Origin: Treponema sp.
Lineage (GTDB): Bacteria; Spirochaetota; Spirochaetia; Treponematales; Breznakiellaceae
Direction: 5' to 3'
DNA: 64,000 bases
NCBI GenBank assembly: GCA_031256445.1
Contig: JAIRQN010000106.1
Coordinates: 1 to 64,000 of the forward strand
The notes under the pieces were generated by a model. It was not told the DNA's origin. It was given only the letters and a program-made list of their open reading frames with translations, and ran no database searches. Positions 17,754-26,304 of the stretch are shown here, piece after piece; position 1 is the first letter of the stretch; every line of letters begins with the position of its first letter. The position numbers and the translations under genes were made by a program.

Positions 17754-17792
17754 GGCGGTGTCCGAGAAGTTGGTTACTTCACGGACACCGCC
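17754..17792. repeat. long hairpin just upstream of the UDP-glucuronate 4-epimerase gene
   Basis: GGCGGTGTCCG (17754-17764) is exactly complementary to CGGACACCGCC (17782-17792); inside it, GAAGT pairs with ACTTC across an A-A mismatch, leaving a five-base loop. In the minus-strand message it ends nine bases before the ATG, next to the ribosome binding site. No T-run follows in that direction. It may tune translation or mRNA stability, or be a REP-like element. Confidence 0.75.
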
Positions 17793-17816
17793 TTTATTGG
17801 TGTTCGCGGCGCGCAC

Positions 17817-17834
17817 GAACGGCTAAAGCCGTTC
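17817..17834. repeat. second intergenic hairpin between ugd and the epimerase gene
   Basis: GAACGGCT (17817-17824) and AGCCGTTC (17827-17834) form a short palindrome, 24 bases from the larger hairpin. The 163-base gap also holds an 11-base direct repeat CTTTATTGGTG at 17792-17802 and 17906-17916, the second copy covering the end of ugd. No open frame is evident in the gap. Confidence 0.6.
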
Positions 17835-17907
17835 TACATTAATCAGCTTAATAATTCAACTGCGCGCCGGCACGTAAAAAATATTTCATCCGCATCCTTC
17901 GGCTGCT

Positions 17908-19233
17908 TTATTGGTGCCCTATTCCGTAATATTTGAATCCGGCGGAAATTACTTCTTCGGGTTTGTAGATGTTGCGTAAATCAAAAAAATAATTGGAAAC
18001 AAGAAGTTCTTTCGCTTTTAACAGATCTATATTTCTGAACTGGTTCCATTCGGTAGCGATTACAAGCGCGTCCGCCGTACTCATGCAATCATACTCGTCG
18101 CAGGCAAAAAACAATGAATCTTTCAAATGCGAAAGACGCCACGCGGCTTCTTTCATGGCGGCAGGATCAAAAACGCGCATTTTCGCGCCAAGGGAAACAA
18201 GATATTCGCAAATGGAAATTGACGGCGATTCGCGCATATCATCGGTATTGGGTTTGAAAGCAAGGCCGAGAATGGAAATTGTTTTTCCGTTTAGCGGCGC
18301 GAGCGCATTTTCAATTTTTTTCGCGGCGCGGATTTTTTGCCTTTCATTTGTTTCTATCGTTGTTTCAACAATATGCTGAATTTCATCATAATCCCTTCCG
18401 ATTTTGGAGAGAGCTTTTGTATCCTTTGGAAAACAGGAACCTCCGTATCCTGGGCCGGGATGAAGAAATTTTGAGCCAATCCTTCCGTCCTTGCCCATCG
18501 CTCTTGCGACATCGCGCACGTTAGCTCCCGTTTTTTCGCAAAGGCCGGCAATTTCGTTAATGAATGTAATTTTTACTGCGAGAAAAGCATTGGAAGCGTA
18601 TTTAATCATTTCCGCAGATTCAAGAGTGGTCTCGATGAACGGAGTCTCATTCAGGTATAAAGAACGGTAAACATCTTTCATTATACTGCGGGCTTTTTCG
18701 CTTTCACTGCCTATAACCACGCGATCGGGGTGCATAAAATCATAAACAGCGCAACCTTCACGTAAAAATTCCGGATTTGATACAACATCAAAATCAATAT
18801 TTATGCCGCGTTTTAAAAGTTCTTCTTTTATCCACTGCGTTACTTTTCGTCCTGTGCCAATGGGAACTGTGCTTTTATTTACAATGACAGTGTATTTGTC
18901 AATGAGAGAGCCGATTTGCCTTGCGGCCTGTTCAACATATAAAAGATCGGCTCCTCCGTCATCCGCCGGAGGAGTGCCGACAGCGATAAAAACAACATTG
19001 CATTGCCCAAGGGCTACCGGTAAATCCACAGTAAACGAAAGACGGCCGCATCTTGTATTCCTCTCTACAACAGCGTCAAGGCCCGGTTCAAAGATGGGTA
19101 TTGTGCCTTTATTTAGCGCGTCAATTTTTTTTTCATCGTTATCAATGCAGATTACATAATTGCCGAAATCGGCAAGACACGCGCCGGAAACTGAGCCTAC
19201 ATAACCTGTTCCAATTACGCCAATTTTTGCCAT
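17908..19233 (-). CDS. ugd: UDP-glucose 6-dehydrogenase
   Basis: A protein of 441 residues, the normal length. It oxidises UDP-glucose to UDP-glucuronate with two NAD+. GVIGTGYVGSVSGACLADFG binds NAD; FIAVGTPPADDGGADL, NPEFLREGCAVYDF, then GPGYGGSCFPKDTKAL with the catalytic Cys, and LAFKPNTDDMRESPS are all in place. It feeds the 4-epimerase encoded downstream, so the glycan probably contains glucuronic or galacturonic acid. The start ATG at 19233 follows a purine-rich site within a ten-base gap to the upstream gene. Confidence 0.96.
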   Translation of the reverse strand: MAKIGVIGTGYVGSVSGACLADFGNYVICIDNDEKKIDALNKGTIPIFEPGLDAVVERNTRCGRLSFTVDLPVALGQCNVVFIAVGTPPADDGGADLLYVEQAARQIGSLIDKYTVIVNKSTVPIGTGRKVTQWIKEELLKRGINIDFDVVSNPEFLREGCAVYDFMHPDRVVIGSESEKARSIMKDVYRSLYLNETPFIETTLESAEMIKYASNAFLAVKITFINEIAGLCEKTGANVRDVARAMGKDGRIGSKFLHPGPGYGGSCFPKDTKALSKIGRDYDEIQHIVETTIETNERQKIRAAKKIENALAPLNGKTISILGLAFKPNTDDMRESPSISICEYLVSLGAKMRVFDPAAMKEAAWRLSHLKDSLFFACDEYDCMSTADALVIATEWNQFRNIDLLKAKELLVSNYFFDLRNIYKPEEVISAGFKYYGIGHQ

Positions 19234-19243
19234 ACGCTATCCT

Positions 19244-20836
19244 TTAAAAATGAAAGTCAGTTCCAATATAAATTTCCCTGTTGCGTCCGCCGGAAAAATC
19301 TGACAGATTCCAGCCGATGGAAAAACGCAGATAAAGGCTCCGGAAAAATTCCGGAAAGACTATCGCTTCCAGCCCGCCTGACGCCAGAAAATTTTTAAAA
19401 CCAAAATCAATATTATTTACCGGATCGTGATAAAGAGCCATATCGATAACAGGAGACAGATGAAAATCAAAATTAAAAACGCGCATCCATGATTTGTTAA
19501 ACCAGCGTGAGGGAGAAAAACGCAATACCCTTAAGGGAAAATCACAATTTAAGGAAAGCATGTTTTGCGCTTTTACGCTCCTGTCGGGAATGCCGCGTAA
19601 CACGTCAGCGGCATCCGGATAAATTATATCCCAATACTGCGGATATGCGCCAAGGTAAAAGCTATGACGGTACATGATACGCGAAGAGATGCCGAAAAAA
19701 TCAGTTAAAATAAAATGTCCTTTGCCGGAAATTTTTATGGTTGACCACCAGGGCAGATTTTCATTGGTTGATCTGTAGTAATCGTATTTAAAGGAATTAT
19801 CGACAGAAACGTCAAGCCCTTTCTGGAAGTTGTCAATCCAGTCAACACGGGCAAAGCCAAGAAGATTCCTGAATGTAAGGACAGGTCCAATTCTGTGTTC
19901 ATCAAGAGGCCATTCTGAAAACGCGTGGCTGAAAACAGCGGAAAACCTCGGCGTAATAATTAGTTCGCCCCATTTGAATACTTCCAGCCCTGTCGGAATT
20001 TCCCAGGATATAAACGGACTGCTTTCAAAGTAATAACCTTCCTGGAAATCGCCGTAAAGAAGCGTAAGAAAAAAATTATTTTCATCATTAAGAAGAAATG
20101 ATTCGTCAAAACCGATTTTTATTGTAGTAAATTTTACAGGCAGCTCAACGGATAATCCTGTTGTATTCTGATAATAAAAAGGCTCATCCGTATCCGGCCT
20201 GTATTCAAAATTGTTTACAAATTTGAAATTCCAGTTCAGTTTGAATAAACGGAACGGAATATTGGAATCAAGCATTAACAAGAATGTATCGTGCTGTTCT
20301 TCGTCCCGTTTATAGCCGACGTCCAGTCTTAAAGGACTCATTGTGCCCAAAAAATTATAATCGCGCGCTTTTAAGGTTATATCCAGGCCTGTGTTTGTAC
20401 TCCACATCGGTCTTGGAATGGCTACAATATTCCATGTATCTTTAATGTCAATTACAAGATCAACCGGATATTTTCCGTCATCGCCCGCTTTTCCGGTAAC
20501 ATAATTTATTGCAACCTTCTCCAAAACCCTTTCATTTAACAGAAGCTGCGTTTTATCTTTTATATATTTTTCAAGCTCGGATTTTCCGGATATTTCATAA
20601 CCGGTAACAAATTCTCCCTTATTCATAAGGGCATAAGTCCTTGTAAAGCCGGTTACATTAAAATTAACAGAATTAATTATAAAAATGGAATCCGCTTTCG
20701 GACTGTCGTCAATAATTTCAGGTTCAGCAGGAAATGTTTGCGCTGTGTCAGCGGGTTTTTCATTCTGCGTTTCATTCTGGCAGAAAGCGTTTACGCAAAA
20801 AAAGCATAATAAAATCAAAAATAAATATATTTTCAT
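19244..20836 (-). CDS. outer-membrane beta-barrel protein with N-terminal POTRA-like domain
   Basis: A protein of 530 residues with a signal peptide (LFLILLCFFCVNAFCQ). After a short acidic linker, residues about 50 to 135 (INSVNFNVTGFTRTYALM to VDLVIDIKDTWNIV) look like one POTRA-type module as in Omp85 proteins. The remainder is rich in alternating aromatic strands and ends in IYIGTDFHF, a C-terminal aromatic residue typical of barrel proteins. Its ATG overlaps the aroB stop (ATGA). It may insert or secrete an envelope component of the glycan system; the exact role is unknown. Confidence 0.65.
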   Translation of the reverse strand: MKIYLFLILLCFFCVNAFCQNETQNEKPADTAQTFPAEPEIIDDSPKADSIFIINSVNFNVTGFTRTYALMNKGEFVTGYEISGKSELEKYIKDKTQLLLNERVLEKVAINYVTGKAGDDGKYPVDLVIDIKDTWNIVAIPRPMWSTNTGLDITLKARDYNFLGTMSPLRLDVGYKRDEEQHDTFLLMLDSNIPFRLFKLNWNFKFVNNFEYRPDTDEPFYYQNTTGLSVELPVKFTTIKIGFDESFLLNDENNFFLTLLYGDFQEGYYFESSPFISWEIPTGLEVFKWGELIITPRFSAVFSHAFSEWPLDEHRIGPVLTFRNLLGFARVDWIDNFQKGLDVSVDNSFKYDYYRSTNENLPWWSTIKISGKGHFILTDFFGISSRIMYRHSFYLGAYPQYWDIIYPDAADVLRGIPDRSVKAQNMLSLNCDFPLRVLRFSPSRWFNKSWMRVFNFDFHLSPVIDMALYHDPVNNIDFGFKNFLASGGLEAIVFPEFFRSLYLRFSIGWNLSDFSGGRNREIYIGTDFHF

Positions 20837-21915
20837 GTTTTTTGGACGTTTAATACCTTATATAATAATTTAAAATCATTTTCCGTTTCCATAGTGACAG
20901 GCACAGCGCTTTCTGTGCCGGGAACAATAAATGTCAGCTTCGCATTTTTCTTTTTTTTATCTGATTTAATCGCGTTAAAAAAAGCTTCAGTATCGGATAC
21001 AAGAGGATGAGGCGATGATACAATGTAACCGTATGATTTTATCAGCTTAATGATTTTTTCCGCTCTTTGCGCGGGCGTTATTCCCAACATGACGCCAAGT
21101 TCGCATGCGCGCGCAATTCCCCACGCGACAGCCTCGCCGTGTGAAATCTCCCCCAACCCTGCCGCGGATTCAAGGGCGTGGGCGAATGTGTGTCCAAGGT
21201 TAAGAAGCATCCGCCTGCCTGACTCACGGAAGTCTTCGCTTACAATTGCGCCTTTGTATGTGACCGCTCTTTCAATTAAGTCGGCCGGCAGTTCATGATC
21301 CAGATAATTTTTGATTGACAATTGCTCAAGGAAATCATCACTATCAAGGATTGCGGTCTTTATCATTTCGGCGAAACCGCTTTTCAGTTCTTTTTCCGGC
21401 AGGGTAGAAAGACATTCAAGAGGCATATATACATTCCGCGCCGGATAAAAACTGCCTGCCAAATTTTTAATGCCGGACAGGTTAAAGCCGGTTTTGCCGC
21501 CGACAGACGCGTCGGTCATTCCAAGCAGGGTAGTGGATACTATCATAAAACGGCAGCCGCGCATATAAATTGAAGCGGCAAAACCGGCGAGGTCGCCGAT
21601 TACTCCGCCGCCAACGCCGATAAAATATGAGTCCCTGCCGCAGGATGCCTTGCGGGCGGCTTCCAGTATCAACTCTACCGAATCCCATGTTTTTGATTCT
21701 TCGCCGCTTTTTAAAACACAGCGCGGCGCAATAAATGAACCGCATATTTTATCGGCGATATAGCCTGTGTTTTCATCGCAGATAAAAAATAAATTGCTTT
21801 TAAGCTCCGAGGAGTCAGGCTGCGGATCTACATCTGCGGCAATTTTATCAAGACCGGGTATTTCACGGCTTATGAAAACGCGCGTTGTATATTCGCCGAA
21901 ATTAAACTGAAGCAT
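20833..21915 (-). CDS. aroB: 3-dehydroquinate synthase
   Basis: A protein of 360 residues, the usual AroB length. GVGGGVIGDLAGFAASIYMR is the NAD-binding loop; STTLLGMTDASVGGKTGFNL, KNLAGSFYPARNVY, GFAEMIKTAILD and the metal ligands in NLGHTFAHALE and ISHGEAVAWG are present. It would convert DAHP to 3-dehydroquinate in the shikimate pathway. Its place between the winged-helix regulator and glycan genes is odd for a housekeeping enzyme, so a role as a related sugar-phosphate cyclase cannot be ruled out, but the motifs look canonical. Confidence 0.9.
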   Translation of the reverse strand: MLQFNFGEYTTRVFISREIPGLDKIAADVDPQPDSSELKSNLFFICDENTGYIADKICGSFIAPRCVLKSGEESKTWDSVELILEAARKASCGRDSYFIGVGGGVIGDLAGFAASIYMRGCRFMIVSTTLLGMTDASVGGKTGFNLSGIKNLAGSFYPARNVYMPLECLSTLPEKELKSGFAEMIKTAILDSDDFLEQLSIKNYLDHELPADLIERAVTYKGAIVSEDFRESGRRMLLNLGHTFAHALESAAGLGEISHGEAVAWGIARACELGVMLGITPAQRAEKIIKLIKSYGYIVSSPHPLVSDTEAFFNAIKSDKKKKNAKLTFIVPGTESAVPVTMETENDFKLLYKVLNVQKT

Positions 21916-21933
21916 ATAACCTTTTACAGGACA

Positions 21934-22497
21934 CTAGTTTACCTGTACATCCAGTAACAGCCTGGATATGAATACGCAGTTGGCCGCATTATTTTCAGGC
22001 GAATACTGAATATCTTCGCCGTAAAAAATAAAAGTATAACTGTCAATCCCGCCTGAAATAAAATACATGTCGGCGGATTTTAAAAAACTTAAACCGTAGT
22101 AACTGCATGTATGTTCAATAATAAATTCAATATCGCTGTTTCCCACAAGAAGAACAGCTTTCATTTTTTTATCGGCGGCTTCCTTAATGACAGCGCTTAC
22201 GGCGTCCCTGTAGTACGCGACATTTTTGATTGTCCTTTTGAAATAACTGTAACTTCTGTGAAAAACCTCGTTAATTCCTTCAAGGGTAATCGCATAACGT
22301 ATGTTCCTTGAATTAATCTTTCTTGCGGTTATCCAGCCTTTCGCGGCCATCCGTTTAAGAATGGAATTGATCATTCCAAGCGATGTTTTCGCAAGCTGCG
22401 CAAGGTCCCGCTGTTTTAAAACAAGGTTCTGCTGCTCCTGGGCGTACAGGTTTTCGAGAATAATAAATTCGGTGTCTGATATTTCTGTTAAAGGCAA
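21934..22497 (-). CDS. winged-helix transcriptional regulator of the glycan operon
   Basis: A protein of 187 residues starting at TTG (22497), seven bases after GGAAGG. Residues about 10 to 75 form a winged helix of the MarR type: ILENLYAQEQQNLVLKQRDL, AQLAKTSLGMINSILKRMAA, then the wing KGWITARKINSRNIRYAIT. The C-terminal 100 residues are a separate domain I do not recognise. It is the first gene after a well-formed promoter with an overlapping palindrome, which suggests autoregulation. As I recall, Leptospira O-antigen loci also begin with a MarR-like gene, so it is a plausible regulator of the genes downstream. Confidence 0.78.
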   Translation of the reverse strand: MPLTEISDTEFIILENLYAQEQQNLVLKQRDLAQLAKTSLGMINSILKRMAAKGWITARKINSRNIRYAITLEGINEVFHRSYSYFKRTIKNVAYYRDAVSAVIKEAADKKMKAVLLVGNSDIEFIIEHTCSYYGLSFLKSADMYFISGGIDSYTFIFYGEDIQYSPENNAANCVFISRLLLDVQVN

Positions 22498-22607
22498 GAA
22501 AAGACCTTCCGTACAGGAGCCGGATTAAAAAGATTGGAAGCTGCCCTGAAAAACGGGCGAATGCCAGACACACAGACGGCCGAAACACGCTCAATGAAAC
22601 CAGCTTT

Positions 22608-22626
22608 TTGTTCAACTATTGAACAA
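22608..22626. promoter_or_regulatory. palindromic operator-like site
   Basis: TTGTTCAA (22608-22615) and TTGAACAA (22619-22626) form a perfect 19-base palindrome with a three-base centre. It overlaps the last two bases of the minus-strand -10 box and covers the expected transcription start. A repressor bound here would block the promoter; the winged-helix protein encoded just downstream is the natural candidate. Binding is inferred from position only. Confidence 0.65.
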
Positions 22627-22653
22627 CATACCATAAAAACTTTAAATTTTCAA
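22625..22653 (-). promoter_or_regulatory. sigma-70 promoter of the regulator-aroB-glycan operon
   Basis: Read on the minus strand: -35 TTGAAA (22648-22653), a 17-base spacer ending in TATGG, -10 TATGTT (22625-22630). The start would fall near 22618 and give a leader of about 120 bases before the TTG at 22497. In that leader GCTTCC (near 22541) can pair with GGAAGG, the ribosome binding site, so the leader could hide it. The rest of 22498-22712 shows nothing else. Confidence 0.65.
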
Positions 22654-22712
22654 GATGAAAGGCAGGAATATGGTAATAAAACATCATAATTAAAGATAAA
22701 TTATGAAAAAAG

Positions 22713-23546
22713 CTATTCAGTAAGGTTATAAACATTAAATTCAATACAGTTGATCAGTTCATTTTTGGAAAATTTGTCTATTTCGTTAATGTGAAACATG
22801 TATTCTTTCCAGTTATCGACATAATCGTCAGCAGTTTTGCGGCTTAGCGGCAAATATTTACCGGTAAGTATGCTATCGCCGTTTTTATTGCGGTAAATGG
22901 CGTCAGCTTTGTATACGACTCTGATATCGGAGAGTATATTTTTTTGAACATTTGCCAAAAAAACCAGCGCTTTGCTGCTGTAAATGTCTTCCGGGTAGAA
23001 CTTCTTGAAAGCGCAATAATCCCACTGATGCAAAGGCAATCTGATGCGGGTTAATAATTCCTGGCTTCCGATAGCCGCTTCTTCATCGGCGCCGTGAAAC
23101 CGGAAAGCGGAAACCCAGCGGGACGTATGCGCATTACGAAGCTCATATTGCGCGTCAAGAGCCGTAAGGGGCGCTGACGCATCCAGCATGCGGAAATTCG
23201 AGCAGATATTGCCGCCGATGGTCGCAAGGTTGCGCAGCTGAATGCCGGCGATATTTTCAAGACAGAGAGTAAGCGCTTCGGGAACTATTTTTCCCAGATG
23301 GATAATTCTGCTTAACTTTGACATTGAACCGATTTCAAGGTAATGTTCAGTCCTTGTAATGCGGTGAAGTTCTTCCAGTTTATCAAGGCATAAAATAATA
23401 CGCGGCAGCTGGAGAATATTTTTTCCCTGTTTCCAGAGCAGATCCGTTCCTCCGGCGTAAAGAACAGCGTCAGGAAAACGGTTCCATACGGAGAACAGCT
23501 CGTTAAAGGTAGACGGAAAAAACGCCTGGTTAAATGCGGCGTCCAT
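22713..23546 (-). CDS. molybdenum hydroxylase, FAD-binding subunit
   Basis: A protein of 277 residues of the XdhB/CoxM type. LYAGGTDLLWKQGKNILQLP binds FAD, and TIGGNICSNFRMLDASAPLT is the second FAD-contact loop. It passes electrons from the iron-sulfur subunit to FAD. It starts with ATG after CAAGGAGGC and overlaps the 2Fe-2S gene by 17 bases. Substrate unknown. Confidence 0.85.
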   Translation of the reverse strand: MDAAFNQAFFPSTFNELFSVWNRFPDAVLYAGGTDLLWKQGKNILQLPRIILCLDKLEELHRITRTEHYLEIGSMSKLSRIIHLGKIVPEALTLCLENIAGIQLRNLATIGGNICSNFRMLDASAPLTALDAQYELRNAHTSRWVSAFRFHGADEEAAIGSQELLTRIRLPLHQWDYCAFKKFYPEDIYSSKALVFLANVQKNILSDIRVVYKADAIYRNKNGDSILTGKYLPLSRKTADDYVDNWKEYMFHINEIDKFSKNELINCIEFNVYNLTE

Positions 23547-24015
23547 GCAGCCTCCTTGTGCGGATACCGGAAATAATATTCACAGCTTCGATCAATTTTT
23601 CTATGTTTGAACAGCGGCATTTAATGCCGGCAAAATTCATCAATATTTCATCTTTGGAAGGATTTGGGATTCTTTCAAGAAGGGCTTCCGTGCATAAAAT
23701 TTTTCCCGCCTCGCAATATCCGCAATTGCCAAGATGAACCTGTTTAAAACCATCCATAATTTCCTGATACTCATCGGTCTGCGAATATCCCTCTATGGTT
23801 ATAATTTCGCTGTTTTTGATTTTAAACGCCGGTATCAGGCAGGAGTTGCACGCATACCCGTTAAAAATAACCGTACACGCGCCGCATTGCCCGGTAAGGC
23901 ACCCTGCTTTGGCTCCGAATAAGCCAAAGTCCCTGCGCAGAATATCTATTAACCTGACGCCGGCATCGCTGCGGACAATTACATCTTCGCCGTTCAGAAT
24001 AAAACCAATTGTCAT
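23530..24015 (-). CDS. molybdenum hydroxylase, 2Fe-2S subunit
   Basis: A protein of 161 residues of the XdhC/CoxS type. It has an N-terminal plant-ferredoxin-like domain with GCLTGQCGACTV and a fourth Cys (CNSC), followed by a helical domain with NCGYCEAGKIL and IKCRCSN. All eight cysteines for two 2Fe-2S clusters are present. It relays electrons from the molybdenum subunit to the flavin subunit. The ATG follows the stop of the large-subunit gene directly. Confidence 0.9.
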   Translation of the reverse strand: MTIGFILNGEDVIVRSDAGVRLIDILRRDFGLFGAKAGCLTGQCGACTVIFNGYACNSCLIPAFKIKNSEIITIEGYSQTDEYQEIMDGFKQVHLGNCGYCEAGKILCTEALLERIPNPSKDEILMNFAGIKCRCSNIEKLIEAVNIISGIRTRRLHGRRI

Positions 24016-26259
24016 TTAAGCGCCTGCATTTCTTATTCTAATCATTTCCCAAATCTCTTTTCTTTTTAAAGGAATGGATTTAAAACAATGATCCATTGCC
24101 TGGGAAACCGCCTGTAAAAAGGCGGCCGGAATGCATGTAAAGGGCAGCTCTCCAATTCCTTTTGGTTCGCCTGTTTCTTTACCAAAAAAATTTATCTCTA
24201 TGGGCGGTATGTCATAATAAGACAGAATTGCGTAATTATCATAATTATTTTTAGGCAGGACTCCATGCGCGTATTCAATATTCTCCGTATAGGCCCAGCC
24301 AAGCGCCTGCGCAACGCTTCTGTCAAGATTTCTTTTCGCTCTGTGCTTCGATATTATTTTCCCGCCGTCAACCCCCATCCATGCGCCGCGTATTCTTGGA
24401 ATGCTTTCCGCGATATCAATCGCTACTTCCACAACGGCGCAGGCTATTCCGGGATTTGAAAAACTGTTTATATCCATAGATAATCCTTTTGGAGGAATAA
24501 AACGCCCATTCCAAAGCGCGCCGTAGCGGGGTTCTGTCGAGCGGCTTACAGTTATGGGCAGCGGATCATGAAAACGCTGTTTGCGGATATCATGGCAGCA
24601 CTGTTCAACAAGGTTTGTTATAACGGTTATATTTCTTGATGAGCAGCTCGGACCGCAGTCCGGCGCGTTAGTTGAAATTATCCGCACCTTTTCCTTGTCT
24701 ATTGCAAGAATCTCCGATACAGACTTTGCCCATATCTTGCGAAAATCACCGTCTGAGCTTGTAATGCTCGTTTTAATATCAAGGGAGCTGTCTTTGGTCA
24801 ATGTCACTTCAACGCTGTAAATGCCGTTGTCCATGCCGTGGTAAAGCAGGCTGCATCCCTGGAAACCGATCGCGATTCCAATGCCTCTGGGATTTTCCCC
24901 TTTTTCATCATTCAGGGGTTTTATTTTGCGGCTCTGGCGCAGCAATTCGTAAGACGCCCATTTCCGGTAATAGTCGCTCATTTTCGCCGTAGATTCGATT
25001 AACTCATCAATCACGGCGTGATTTTCATTCAGAACATTTGACGGCAAAACAAGATTCGAAACCGCGTATTCCTTGCGCCATCTGGCAGGATCCTGACATA
25101 CAAAGTCGGCAATCTTGGAGACATGGCGTTCAATCGCAAAAGCGCCCTGAGCTATGCCAAAACCGGACAAAGGCCCCTGCGGCGGAATGTTTGAACGGTT
25201 TGCCCTTGCCTTTAACTTCAGGTTTGAAAAATTATAGGAACCAATAGCGCCAAGGCACACCTGATCGAGTATTTCCTGCTCGTTAACCCCATACGCGCCA
25301 ACGTTAACAGCAATTTCTATCTCTGTCGCCGTGATATTTCCGTTATTATCGATTGTGCTGGCGATGTCAATGTTTGTTTTACAGCGTTTTGGCGAGTAAA
25401 GGAAATCTTCCCGCCTGTTAAGGATAAGACGAACCGGCCTCTTTGTCAAAAACGCCCCAAGCGCGGCGTGACAGGCTGTAAGGGACGCAAACGACAATTT
25501 TCCGTCCATGTGCAGGTTTAAGTCCGTAGGTTCTACCAAAACCAAAGACGGTTCTATTCCCAGGACGCGGACTACAGATCTTTTAACATGGTACGGCCAT
25601 TGCGTCGCTGTTTTAATTAAAAGAACATTACCCGCGTCTTCATTGGCCGCTTCATCAGTTTTACTTTCGTTATTATTTTTTTCCCCGTTCAATATTTCAT
25701 TAACTGCCGAAGAAACGTTTTTAACATCCGGCAGGTTTGCTTTTTCCTGCGGCAAAGTCCGGCTGGTGAATGAAGCGATAGCTCCAACCGGCTCCGCGTA
25801 CCAGTGATCCTGAATTCCGGTAACATAACTGTCGGCTACAATTTTTCCGGCGTTCTCAAATACGCCCTGCGGATCGCCGATCAGTATTTCCCTTACTGAC
25901 GCTGTTTCGTTTTCTTCGACCTGTGTTACGGGCAGCGGGTTGTCAAAAACAGGTTCTTCTTCTTCCGCAATAACGCTGCAAAGAGCGGCGATTTCCTCCA
26001 GCCTGGTTTTGTCCTGTCCTATTAAAAGCGCAACCGGTTCTCCTATGTAGAAAATTTTGTTATCCGCAAGTATGGGCATACTGGTATCTTCAAGCCTGTT
26101 TTCGCCGGGAATATCAGCGGCCGTTATTATTGAATAATGCTCGGGTAATTCCGGATAATTTATAAATTTGATGCTGCCTTTTGCACAGGAAGACCTGATT
26201 GTAATGGCGTAAAGCAGGTTGGCAGGGTAAATATCTTCCAGAAAAACCGGTTTATCCAT
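24016..26259 (-). CDS. molybdenum hydroxylase, molybdopterin-binding subunit (xanthine dehydrogenase-like)
   Basis: A protein of 747 residues. The N-terminal a/b-hammerhead domain runs FLEDIYPANLLYAITIRSSC to IGEPVALLIGQDK; the molybdopterin domain includes KRPVRLILNRREDF and the catalytic-Glu segment KGIGELPFTCIPAAFLQAV near the C-terminus. Two key sites differ from classical xanthine dehydrogenase. The GGGFGGK loop reads LNLHMDGK, and the substrate-binding Arg in the AFRGFG motif is Ser (PLSGFG). A low-complexity insert of Asn, Glu and Asp lies near residues 195 to 215. It is therefore unlikely to act on xanthine in the usual way; substrate unknown. Confidence 0.8.
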   Translation of the reverse strand: MDKPVFLEDIYPANLLYAITIRSSCAKGSIKFINYPELPEHYSIITAADIPGENRLEDTSMPILADNKIFYIGEPVALLIGQDKTRLEEIAALCSVIAEEEEPVFDNPLPVTQVEENETASVREILIGDPQGVFENAGKIVADSYVTGIQDHWYAEPVGAIASFTSRTLPQEKANLPDVKNVSSAVNEILNGEKNNNESKTDEAANEDAGNVLLIKTATQWPYHVKRSVVRVLGIEPSLVLVEPTDLNLHMDGKLSFASLTACHAALGAFLTKRPVRLILNRREDFLYSPKRCKTNIDIASTIDNNGNITATEIEIAVNVGAYGVNEQEILDQVCLGAIGSYNFSNLKLKARANRSNIPPQGPLSGFGIAQGAFAIERHVSKIADFVCQDPARWRKEYAVSNLVLPSNVLNENHAVIDELIESTAKMSDYYRKWASYELLRQSRKIKPLNDEKGENPRGIGIAIGFQGCSLLYHGMDNGIYSVEVTLTKDSSLDIKTSITSSDGDFRKIWAKSVSEILAIDKEKVRIISTNAPDCGPSCSSRNITVITNLVEQCCHDIRKQRFHDPLPITVSRSTEPRYGALWNGRFIPPKGLSMDINSFSNPGIACAVVEVAIDIAESIPRIRGAWMGVDGGKIISKHRAKRNLDRSVAQALGWAYTENIEYAHGVLPKNNYDNYAILSYYDIPPIEINFFGKETGEPKGIGELPFTCIPAAFLQAVSQAMDHCFKSIPLKRKEIWEMIRIRNAGA

Positions 26260-26304
26260 CAGAGCATGATAATATATTTTTTGAATGGTTTCAATTATGC
26301 GGAA

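Noticed and set aside
17754..17834. Clustered hairpins considered as a CRISPR remnant or terminator
   Set aside because: No regular repeats and spacers, and no T-run after the hairpins in the direction of the flanking genes.
17993..18379. Plus-strand ORF of 128 residues
   Set aside because: Shadow of ugd, which is complete and canonical on the other strand.
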